Shown here piece by piece: positions 1-5,200 of a stretch of DNA of 5,200 nt. Where the stretch lies: contig CAAGBH010000122.1 in assembly GCA_900768035.1 (NCBI GenBank), positions 1 through 5,200 on the forward strand, written 5' to 3'. A program made the translations under genes and the position numbers. The notes beneath the pieces were generated by a model. It was not told the DNA's origin and searched no databases. It was given only the letters and a program-made list of their open reading frames with translations. Source of the DNA: Clostridia bacterium. GTDB lineage: Bacteria; Bacillota; Clostridia; Oscillospirales; Acutalibacteraceae. How positions within the stretch are numbered: position 1 is the first letter of the stretch; every line of letters begins with the position of its first letter.

Positions 1-45
1 AAAGCACAACTTGAAAATCTTAAAGCAAATCTTGCTAAGATGTAA
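1..45 (+). CDS. C-terminal end of an unidentified upstream gene (partial)
   Basis: The first frame reads 14 sense codons (KAQLENLKANLAKM) and then TAA at 43-45. It is followed ten bases later by a strong intrinsic terminator pointing the same way, which supports a genuine rightward gene end. The residues would form a short amphipathic, Lys/Leu-rich helix, a common kind of protein C-terminus that identifies no family. The 5' part lies outside the window. The function is unknown. That it is a real gene end is inferred from the stop codon plus terminator arrangement. Confidence 0.6.
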   Translation, partial: KAQLENLKANLAKM

Positions 46-54
46 TTAAATTAG

Positions 55-88
55 AAATGCGGACAGTTTTTACTGTCCGCATTTTTTT
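55..88 (+). terminator. Rho-independent terminator between convergent genes
   Basis: A perfect 12-bp stem (55-66 pairing with 73-84, GC-rich core GCGGACAG/CTGTCCGC) encloses a 6-base loop and runs into seven T residues (82-88). This is a textbook intrinsic terminator for the rightward gene ending at 45. The T-tract overlaps the stop codon of the leftward flavodiiron gene (87-89). Read leftward, the same hairpin is followed by only TTTCTAATTT, so it may also stop the leftward operon, but less efficiently. Confidence 0.9.
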
Positions 89-1241
89 ATTTGCAAAGTT
101 CTTTTGCTAAGTTTTCAATTTGTTTTTCGCTGTCGCTGTTTAATGCTGAGAGGATTTTAACTTCATTTTCGCAAAGGGTTAGGTTTTTACTTTTTTCAAG
201 CATACCTTTCATAACCTTTGTTGCCATTGGTCCCCAACTGCCGTTTTCGATAAATGCTACCGTTTTGTTTTGGAAGTTGCGCTCGGTCAGGTGGTTAATA
301 AACTCACGCATAAAGGGGAAGATGTCGGCATTATAGGTTGTGGTTGCAAGGACGATTTTTCCGTAACGGAAAGCGTCTTCAACCGCCTCTGCCATATCAC
401 AACGTGCAAGGTCATTTAAAACAACCTTTTCGCAACCGTTTTTCTTTAACTCGTCTGCTAATTTTTCAACCGCTTTTTTGGTGTTACCGTAAACCGAAGT
501 ATATGCGATAACCACACCCTCGCTTTCGGTTTTATAGCCTGACCAGATATCATAAAGATTTAGATAATAGCCTAAATTCTCTTTAAGCACAGGTCCGTGA
601 AGAGGGCAGATAGTATTGATTTCAAGGGTAGATGCTTTTTTAAGCAAAGCCTGAACCTGAACACCGTATTTTCCAACAATGCCGAAGTAATATCTTCTTG
701 CTTCGCAAGCCCAGTCTTCGTCGGTATCGGTTGTGCCGAATTTGCCGAAACCGTCGGCAGAGAACAAAACTTTATCTGTGCTGTCATAAGTTACGATAAC
801 TTCGGGCCAATGCACCATAGGTGCGGTATAGAAAGTAAGTTGATGTTTGCCGAGAGAGAGGGTAGTGCCTTCGTTTACAACGATTTGCTTATCGGCAAAA
901 TCGTTCTGGAAGAAGTTTTTCATCATCGTGAAAGCCTTTGCAGAGGCTACGATTTGCGCATTTGGGTATTCTTCGGTAAATTCAACAATATTTGCTGAAT
1001 GGTCAGGCTCCATATGCTGAATGATTAAATAATCGGGCGACTTTCCGTTTAATCTGTTTTTAATGTTTTCAAGCCATTCGTCCTTGAAATTTTTATCAAC
1101 CGTATCAAAGATTGCAATTTTTTGGTCAAGTATAGCGTATGAGTTATATGCCATACCGTTTGGAACGATATACTGACCTTCAAAAAGGTCGATTTTGCGG
1201 TCGTTTACGCCTATGTATTTAATATCATTTGAAATAATCAT
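87..1241 (-). CDS. fprA: FprA-family A-type flavodiiron protein (O2/NO reductase)
   Basis: This is a 384-residue cytoplasmic flavodiiron protein, full length for a class A member (about 400). Such enzymes reduce O2 to water and/or NO to N2O, usually with electrons from rubredoxin. The N-terminal metallo-beta-lactamase-like domain (about 1-240) keeps the diiron ligands: H76, E78, D80 and H81 in HMEPDH, H144 in HWPE, D163 in SADGFG and H215 in PLHGP. The C-terminal flavodoxin domain (about 241-384) has the FMN phosphate loop TSVYGNT (248-254), then TTYNADIFPF (300-309) and ENGSWGP (332-338). There is no fused rubredoxin or NAD(P)H:rubredoxin reductase domain, and none is encoded in the window. 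The ATG is supported by AAAGGAG six bases upstream. It lies 2 bases after the recombinase stop, so it is the second gene of a coupled operon. Substrate preference between O2 and NO cannot be told from sequence. The symbol follows common clostridial usage. Confidence 0.95.
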   Translation of the reverse strand: MIISNDIKYIGVNDRKIDLFEGQYIVPNGMAYNSYAILDQKIAIFDTVDKNFKDEWLENIKNRLNGKSPDYLIIQHMEPDHSANIVEFTEEYPNAQIVASAKAFTMMKNFFQNDFADKQIVVNEGTTLSLGKHQLTFYTAPMVHWPEVIVTYDSTDKVLFSADGFGKFGTTDTDEDWACEARRYYFGIVGKYGVQVQALLKKASTLEINTICPLHGPVLKENLGYYLNLYDIWSGYKTESEGVVIAYTSVYGNTKKAVEKLADELKKNGCEKVVLNDLARCDMAEAVEDAFRYGKIVLATTTYNADIFPFMREFINHLTERNFQNKTVAFIENGSWGPMATKVMKGMLEKSKNLTLCENEVKILSALNSDSEKQIENLAKELCK

Positions 1242-1243
1242 TG

Positions 1244-2230
1244 TTAACTCCTTTTGCTTTTTACATTACTTAATGGGTTGGAATCTACAGCATTTTTAAT
1301 CTGTGTGTCGGATACATGGGTATAGATTTGGGTAGTTCCAAGATTAGAATGTCCCAAAATATCCTTTAATACTCTTATATCAACCTGTCCGTGCTGATAC
1401 ATCAGCGTTGCGGCGGTGTGGCGGAGTTTATGTGTTGAAAAACCTTGACCGCCAAGTCCCGATTTTTGCAAATATGTTTTTACAATGTGTTGCACAGTTT
1501 TGGGACTGATTCGCCGATGGTTTCGGCTTATAAATAAAGCATTACGCTCGGTAAAAGGCAAATCTTCACTCGGGCGGACCGATAAGTAATCTCTTATGGC
1601 CTCCTGACAAGCGGTGTTTAAATAAACAAGCCTTTCTTTGTTGCCTTTACCCGTAACGGTCATACTGCCGTCGGCTTTGATATCTGAAACATTAAGCGAA
1701 CAAAGTTCAGCCAAACGCAGACCGCAATTTAAAAACAAGGTCAAAATACAAAAATCACGCTTTTGGTTAGCACCGTCAACTGAATTTAAAAGTTCAAGCG
1801 AATCTTCAAGGGTTAAATGTTTCGGTAACGACTGTTTAACCTTTGGAGATTCAAGCATTAAAGCGGGGTTAGTTTCTAACTGGTGGGTTTGCTCACATAA
1901 ATAACGGAAGAAAATTCTCAAAGTTGAAGTTTTACGGGCTCTTGTTGCGGCGTTATTGCCACGTTCATTTTTGCAAAAAACAAGGTAAGCATATAAATCA
2001 GAAATAGTGACGGTTTTAATAAGGTTTATATCAACCAAACTAATGTCAATTTCTTCAAATTCGCTTTTCTTATCCACCATACCTCTGACATAAAGCAGAT
2101 AGCGGAAAAAGGTTTGCAAATCAATATAATACCCCTCAACCGAGCGGGAAGATTTACCCTTAATGGTTTCGTTATAGGTTAAAAAATCTCTAATAACCGA
2201 AGGGCAGTTCTGTAAAACTTCAAGTTTCAT
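1244..2230 (-). CDS. XerC/XerD-like tyrosine recombinase
   Basis: This is a 328-residue site-specific tyrosine recombinase (phage integrase family), which cuts and rejoins DNA through a 3'-phosphotyrosine. An N-terminal SAM-like core-binding domain covers about residues 10-115. The catalytic domain (about 135-310) keeps all six active-site residues: R172 (GLRLAEL), K195 (TGKGNKER), H267 and R270 (HKLRHT), H294 (LGHSNLGTT) and Y303 (QIYTHV). The spacings closely match Escherichia coli XerD. XerC and XerD are usually about 295-305 residues. The extra length is mostly an acidic/hydrophobic insertion at about 51-73 in the N-terminal domain plus a basic tail (KSKRS). GGAG eight bases upstream supports this ATG, and a strong promoter lies at 2291-2263. 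It is the first gene of an operon with the flavodiiron gene. Xer-type resolution of chromosome dimers fits, but an integrase of a small element cannot be excluded. No dif or att site is visible, so I give no XerC or XerD symbol. Confidence 0.93.
   Translation of the reverse strand: MKLEVLQNCPSVIRDFLTYNETIKGKSSRSVEGYYIDLQTFFRYLLYVRGMVDKKSEFEEIDISLVDINLIKTVTISDLYAYLVFCKNERGNNAATRARKTSTLRIFFRYLCEQTHQLETNPALMLESPKVKQSLPKHLTLEDSLELLNSVDGANQKRDFCILTLFLNCGLRLAELCSLNVSDIKADGSMTVTGKGNKERLVYLNTACQEAIRDYLSVRPSEDLPFTERNALFISRNHRRISPKTVQHIVKTYLQKSGLGGQGFSTHKLRHTAATLMYQHGQVDIRVLKDILGHSNLGTTQIYTHVSDTQIKNAVDSNPLSNVKSKRS
1248..1254 (-). promoter_or_regulatory. Ribosome binding site of the flavodiiron gene, overlapping the end of the recombinase gene
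   Basis: Read on the minus strand, AAAGGAG ends six bases before the ATG at 1241. It lies within the last codons of the recombinase gene, whose TAA is at 1246-1244. A ribosome terminating on the recombinase would therefore stop right on the initiation region of the flavodiiron gene. This fixes the start of the flavodiiron protein and implies translational coupling. Confidence 0.85.
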
Positions 2231-2238
2231 AATTGCAA

Positions 2239-2242
2239 CTCC
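2239..2242 (-). promoter_or_regulatory. Ribosome binding site of the recombinase gene
   Basis: GGAG on the minus strand lies eight bases before the ATG at 2230, inside the short leader that follows the leftward promoter. It supports the chosen start; the next in-frame ATG (residue 51) would remove much of the N-terminal DNA-binding domain. Confidence 0.75.
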
Positions 2243-2262
2243 GAAAAAAATTATGTATACTT

Positions 2263-2291
2263 ATTATAGCATAATTAAATACACTTTTCAA
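2263..2291 (-). promoter_or_regulatory. Sigma-A-type promoter for the recombinase-flavodiiron operon
   Basis: On the minus strand there is a -35 TTGAAA (2291-2286), a 17-bp spacer and a perfect -10 TATAAT (2268-2263). The spacer ends in TGC just before the -10, giving an extended -10 (TGnTATAAT). Transcription would start near 2256, leaving a leader of about 25 bases before the recombinase ATG. The match is close to the housekeeping consensus, so basal transcription should be strong unless repressed. Confidence 0.8.
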
Positions 2292-2310
2292 TCTTAAAGA
2301 GAATAGAGTG

Positions 2311-2339
2311 TTGAAAAATATTGTTATAAATGTTATCAT
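2311..2339 (+). promoter_or_regulatory. Sigma-A-type promoter for the TVP38-ABC operon
   Basis: There is a -35 TTGAAA (2311-2316), a 17-bp spacer and a -10 TATCAT (2334-2339, five of six consensus bases). TGT directly before the -10 gives an extended -10 element. Transcription would start near 2346, leaving a leader of about 29 bases. It is back-to-back with the leftward promoter; the two -35 hexamers are 19 bp apart. Confidence 0.75.
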
Positions 2340-2355
2340 TAAAATAGAATTTTAA
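2339..2355. repeat. 17-bp perfect inverted repeat at the rightward transcription start (operator candidate)
   Basis: TTAAAAT-AGA-ATTTTAA is a perfect 7-3-7 inverted repeat that begins at the last base of the -10 hexamer and is centred on about +1 to +2 of the rightward promoter. That is where a repressor would block initiation. It does not fit the Fur, PerR or CodY consensus well. The arms are entirely A/T, so chance occurrence in this AT-rich spacer is a real possibility. Confidence 0.35.
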
Positions 2356-2363
2356 GAGTATAT

Positions 2364-2368
2364 AGGAA
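2364..2368 (+). promoter_or_regulatory. Ribosome binding site of the TVP38-family gene
   Basis: AGGAA ends six bases before the ATG at 2375. It is the only purine-rich site in the leader and supports this start. Confidence 0.65.
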
Positions 2369-2374
2369 AAATAA

Positions 2375-3052
2375 ATGATTACCGAAAAACAAAAGAAAAT
2401 AATTAGTTTAATTTCAATATTGGCGTTTATCGTTTTTTGCGGTTTGGTCGGTTGGTTTATCGGCAGACCGATGATTCGTTTTGTCTCAGATTCCGAACAG
2501 TTTAGAAGTTGGGTTGATGAAAGCGGAATTATGGGCAGAGTATGGTTTGTTTTAATGGTGGTTTTTCAGGTGGTAAATGCCTTGGTGCCTGGGGAACCTT
2601 TGGAAATCGGTGCAGGTTATGCTTTCGGCGCAGTAGAGGGAACGGTTCTTTGCGTTTTGGGGACCGCTATCGGCAGTTTGCTTGTTTACCTGATAGTTAA
2701 AAAGTTTGGAATAAAAGTGCTTGAAGTTTTCTTTTCTTTTGAAAAAATTAAATCGGCAAAATTTTTGCAGAATCCAAAAAAAGTTGGAATTATAGTTTTT
2801 CTAATGTTTTTCCTGCCCGGTACGCCTAAGGATTTAATCACATATTTTATTTCATTTTCTGATATAAATTTTTATAAATTTTTAATTCTTGCATCTTTTA
2901 TAAGGCTTCCGTCAATAGTTACTTCAACAGTCGGCGGGGGACTTTTGGGTGCCGAGAAATACACATTCGCAATAGTTGTTTTTGCAGTAAACTTAATAAT
3001 TAGTCTTATTGGTTGGGCTGTGTATAATTACATTAGTAAGAAGAGGTGCTGA
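2375..3052 (+). CDS. TVP38/TMEM64 (DedA-superfamily, VTT domain) membrane protein
   Basis: This 225-residue integral membrane protein is full length for the bacterial TVP38/TMEM64 family. Hydrophobic segments lie at about 9-29, 54-71, 88-108, 137-148, 167-190 and 196-218; some are probably re-entrant rather than spanning. Family hallmarks visible are VPGEPLEIGAGYAFG (71-85), the Gly-rich small-residue stretch that follows it (GTAIGS), FLPGTPKDLITY (146-157) and an Arg-Leu-Pro before a Gly-rich helix (R177, then TVGGGLLG). Relatives in the DedA/VTT superfamily are implicated in lipid scrambling or flippase activity, including undecaprenyl phosphate and phosphatidylethanolamine transport, and in envelope homeostasis. 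The exact substrate here is unknown. It has its own promoter and is the first gene of an operon; its TGA is one base before the ATG of the ABC transporter gene, indicating co-expression. Confidence 0.88.
   Translation: MITEKQKKIISLISILAFIVFCGLVGWFIGRPMIRFVSDSEQFRSWVDESGIMGRVWFVLMVVFQVVNALVPGEPLEIGAGYAFGAVEGTVLCVLGTAIGSLLVYLIVKKFGIKVLEVFFSFEKIKSAKFLQNPKKVGIIVFLMFFLPGTPKDLITYFISFSDINFYKFLILASFIRLPSIVTSTVGGGLLGAEKYTFAIVVFAVNLIISLIGWAVYNYISKKRC
3041..3048 (+). promoter_or_regulatory. Ribosome binding site of the ABC transporter gene, inside the TVP38-family gene
   Basis: AAGAGGTG matches the anti-Shine-Dalgarno complement AGGAGGTG at seven of eight positions and ends five bases before the ATG at 3054. 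It lies within the last codons of the preceding gene. This decides the ABC start and suggests translational coupling. Confidence 0.8.
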
Positions 3053-3053
3053 T

Positions 3054-5200
3054 ATGTTAGAAACAAAAGAACTTGTAAAAATATATAAACCTAAAAAGGG
3101 TGTGCCTGTGACAGCGCTTGATAAAGTGTCGCTTAAATTTCCCGATACGGGAATGGTTTTCCTTTTAGGTAAATCGGGTAGCGGTAAGTCAACTCTCTTG
3201 AACCTTTTAGGCGGTCTTGATTCTTATAACAGCGGTGAGATTATCATAAAAGGTGTGTCCTCTAAAGATTTTAAACAGAGCCATTTTGATTCATACCGCA
3301 ATACCTATATTGGTTTTATTTTTCAAGAGTATAACATTCTTGACGAATTTACTGTCGGCGCTAATATTGCATTGGCTATTGAACTTCAAAACCGCAGGGC
3401 AACTGATGAGGAAATCAACAAGATTTTGGAAGAAGTTGATTTGCAAGGCTACGGCAACCGCAAACCGAATGAACTCTCGGGCGGACAGAAACAACGTGTT
3501 GCAATAGCAAGAGCGCTTGTTAAAAACCCCGAAATTATTATGGCTGACGAACCTTCTGGTGCGCTCGATTCTAACACAGGCAAACAGATTTTTGATACAC
3601 TCAAAAATCTTTCAAAAGAAAAGTTAGTTATCGTTGTTTCACACGACAGAGAGTTTGCAGAACTCTATGCCGACCGTATTGTTGAACTTGCTGACGGCAA
3701 GGTTATAAGCGATGTGGAACTTGATAATTCTGTGTTTGCAACAAATGATGAAAACATTGTATTTGAGGACGGTTGCGTGTTTGTTCCTTGCGGTTATCAT
3801 TTAACCGAAAAGGATAGAATTGAAATCAACAATTATATTGATTCTTTGGGCAAATCGCTTACAATCTCTGCCAAGTCTAAGGCACAGGGAAGAAATTTCG
3901 TTGATACCGACCAAAGCAAAATTACTTCGCACGACGGAAGTAAATTTAAATTAATAAAGTCAAAACTTCCGCTTAAAAATGCCTTTAAAATCGGCGCTAA
4001 CGGTCTTAAATATAAAAAATTCCGTTTGGTTGTGACAATACTATTATCTTGTATCGCTTTTGGGCTTTTCGGTCTTGCAGATACTTTCGGCGCTTATAAT
4101 CATATTGAAACCTGTACCAATTCTTTGGTTGATAGCGATATAAATTATTTATCAATTTCAAAATCCAAGAAAACTTCAAATAACTATTGGAGAAGTTTTG
4201 GATATCAGTATTCCGAGGCTGAACTCAAAGAATTTAAAAATGATACGGGAAATACGGTTTACGGTGTTTATATGCCTGTTGATACCGAACTTTCGTTCAA
4301 GGAAAATATCGACACTTCGGTAGAACTTACTAAGAATTTTGATGTGTTTATTCCAGAGTTTTTGGGATACGGCAATATAAATAATACTGTTTTAAAAGAA
4401 TTAGGTCTTGATATACTTGCGGGCAAACTTCCAAACGGCAGTAAAAATGAGATTGCAATAAGCGAGTATATTTTTGAGGTCTTCAAAAAGGCAAAATATA
4501 CCGATGTTTCTGCATGGCGTGACAAAGGTGAACTCGGCAAAAAGAAATATACCGAAATTAAGGATTATAAAGACATAATTGGCAAAAAGATTACGGTTAA
4601 TAATGTTAACTATACTGTAACGGCAGTTATTGATACCCACCTTGATGTTGAAAGATATATTTCATTAATCGAGGAGAAAAAAGAAGAAACAAACGCTGAC
4701 AATATAATTGATTATGTATTATACAGCGAGTTTGATTATGCCAGAAGTTACAGTTATGCAGGCGTGATTATGGTTGGTGACGGACATCTTGATAAACTTA
4801 TTTCAAAACGTAAACCGATTTATCCTATGACCGACGGATATATGGATATTTCAAATGAGAAGTGTTATATTGATACAAGTTATCTTGCAAAACTTTCAGA
4901 TGCAAAGGACCAGAATATTATCTGGGTTGACGGCAAGAAAACACAACTCAAAGAAAATGAAATTATAGTTTCGCTTGATAGGGCATCTTTTTATGAAATT
5001 CCCGATAAGTATATGCTCGAAACAGGTGAAACCGATTATAAGAGTTATTTTAAGGATATCGGCGAAATCATAGTGTTTAAAAATGTTGGCGACACTCCAA
5101 TAGATGACGCTACTTGCAAGATAGTGGGTTATATCCCTACTGATTATGAAAATAATACCCATTTAAGAGCAATCATCTGTGATGACAAGAGATCGGAAGA
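3054..5200 (+). CDS. Fused ABC transporter, MacB/LolD/BceA-type ATPase plus FtsX-like permease (3' end missing)
   Basis: An open frame of 715 codons runs from the ATG off the right edge without a stop. Residues 1-220 form a LolD/MacB/BceA-type ATPase: Walker A GKSGSGKST (39-47), Q-loop Q91 (FQEYN), signature LSGGQKQR (141-148), Walker B IIMADEP (161-167, catalytic E166), D-loop SGALD (168-172) and H-loop H197. All catalytic residues are present. A soluble linker of about 100 residues follows (221-320). One transmembrane helix at about 324-344, preceded by a basic KYKKFR, then leads into a large extracytoplasmic region (345 onward) with no further membrane helix. LAGKLPNGSKNEIAIS (455-470) and the IGKKITVNNVNY stretch (509-520) resemble the periplasmic core domain of MacB-type permeases. 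In this family three more C-terminal helices are expected beyond the window. Likely roles are lipid, lipoprotein or peptide export, or antimicrobial-peptide defence; the substrate is undetermined. The last three codons (713-715) probably come from sequencing adapter. Confidence 0.92.
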   Translation, partial: MLETKELVKIYKPKKGVPVTALDKVSLKFPDTGMVFLLGKSGSGKSTLLNLLGGLDSYNSGEIIIKGVSSKDFKQSHFDSYRNTYIGFIFQEYNILDEFTVGANIALAIELQNRRATDEEINKILEEVDLQGYGNRKPNELSGGQKQRVAIARALVKNPEIIMADEPSGALDSNTGKQIFDTLKNLSKEKLVIVVSHDREFAELYADRIVELADGKVISDVELDNSVFATNDENIVFEDGCVFVPCGYHLTEKDRIEINNYIDSLGKSLTISAKSKAQGRNFVDTDQSKITSHDGSKFKLIKSKLPLKNAFKIGANGLKYKKFRLVVTILLSCIAFGLFGLADTFGAYNHIETCTNSLVDSDINYLSISKSKKTSNNYWRSFGYQYSEAELKEFKNDTGNTVYGVYMPVDTELSFKENIDTSVELTKNFDVFIPEFLGYGNINNTVLKELGLDILAGKLPNGSKNEIAISEYIFEVFKKAKYTDVSAWRDKGELGKKKYTEIKDYKDIIGKKITVNNVNYTVTAVIDTHLDVERYISLIEEKKEETNADNIIDYVLYSEFDYARSYSYAGVIMVGDGHLDKLISKRKPIYPMTDGYMDISNEKCYIDTSYLAKLSDAKDQNIIWVDGKKTQLKENEIIVSLDRASFYEIPDKYMLETGETDYKSYFKDIGEIIVFKNVGDTPIDDATCKIVGYIPTDYENNTHLRAIICDDKRSE
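5190..5200 (+). other. Probable Illumina adapter remnant at the contig end
   Basis: The final 11 bases, AGATCGGAAGA, are identical to the first 11 bases of the Illumina TruSeq universal adapter (AGATCGGAAGAGC). They sit exactly at the sequence end, where read-through adapter would be expected in a poorly trimmed assembly. The frame stays open through them (residues R-S-E), so translation alone does not reveal the artefact. Confidence 0.7.

Noticed and set aside
597..998. Rightward 133-residue open frame opposite the flavodiiron gene
   Set aside because: It lies wholly within a confidently identified gene on the other strand, shows no recognisable motif or ribosome binding site, and its length is expected from the codon bias of the real gene.
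1638..1904. Rightward 88-residue open frame opposite the recombinase gene
   Set aside because: It is an antisense shadow over the conserved catalytic domain with no family features.
1244..2230. Mobile element or integron carried by the tyrosine recombinase
   Set aside because: No flanking direct repeats, terminal inverted repeats, excisionase, cassette sites or tRNA gene are visible. Base composition and codon use look like those of the neighbouring genes.
2249..2276. Possible dif or att site next to the recombinase gene
   Set aside because: A dif core has inward arms ordered CATAA-6 bp-TTATG. Here the order is TTATG then CATAA with a longer spacer, so the geometry is wrong for a Xer core site. 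No repeated copy is seen elsewhere in the window.
2231..2374. Riboswitch or structured leader in the divergent spacer
   Set aside because: The predicted leaders are only about 25-30 bases long on each side, too short for a riboswitch, and no terminator-antiterminator structure is present.
3253..3507. Rightward 84-residue frame and a 67-residue leftward frame inside the ABC ATPase region
   Set aside because: Both overlap the Q-loop and signature motif coding sequence of an intact ATPase and have no independent support.
4268..5162. Leftward open frames of 79-90 residues opposite the permease region
   Set aside because: They are antisense shadows of the continuous ABC frame, lack plausible ribosome binding sites and resemble no family.

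Overview
The window looks like a contig fragment from an anaerobic, low-GC Firmicute, most likely a gut or rumen clostridium (Oscillospiraceae-like). This is inferred from the AT-rich DNA, purine-rich Shine-Dalgarno sites, an FprA-type flavodiiron protein typical of anaerobes, and a fused ABC ATPase-permease of the kind common in Clostridia. No marker gene fixes the taxon. The last 11 bases match the start of the Illumina TruSeq adapter, so the right edge is probably an untrimmed contig end.

Layout: bases 1-45 hold the last 14 codons of an unidentified rightward gene, followed by a strong hairpin terminator (55-88). This lies between that gene and the convergent leftward operon. The leftward operon (2230 down to 87) encodes a XerC/XerD-like tyrosine recombinase and, starting 2 bases after its stop codon, an FprA-type flavodiiron protein (O2 and/or NO reductase). 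The ribosome binding site of the flavodiiron gene overlaps the last codons and stop region of the recombinase gene, so the two are probably co-transcribed and translationally coupled.

The 144-bp gap at 2231-2374 carries two back-to-back sigma-A-type promoters, each with a TTGAAA -35, a 17-bp spacer and an extended -10. Two short AT-rich inverted repeats lie over the predicted start regions. The rightward operon encodes a TVP38/TMEM64 (DedA-superfamily) membrane protein (2375-3052). One base after its stop codon begins a large ABC transporter (3054 to the window end) that fuses a MacB/LolD/BceA-type ATPase to an FtsX/MacB-type permease. The permease is cut off inside its extracytoplasmic domain.

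The leftward unit pairs DNA recombination with detoxification of O2 or NO. The rightward unit pairs a putative lipid-handling membrane protein with an MacB-like mechanotransmission-type ABC protein, which suggests an envelope-related role, but the substrate cannot be read from the sequence. I see no CRISPR array, tRNA, rRNA, insertion sequence or clearly undescribed system. The most notable points are the gene couplings, the palindrome at the rightward start site and the likely adapter tail.
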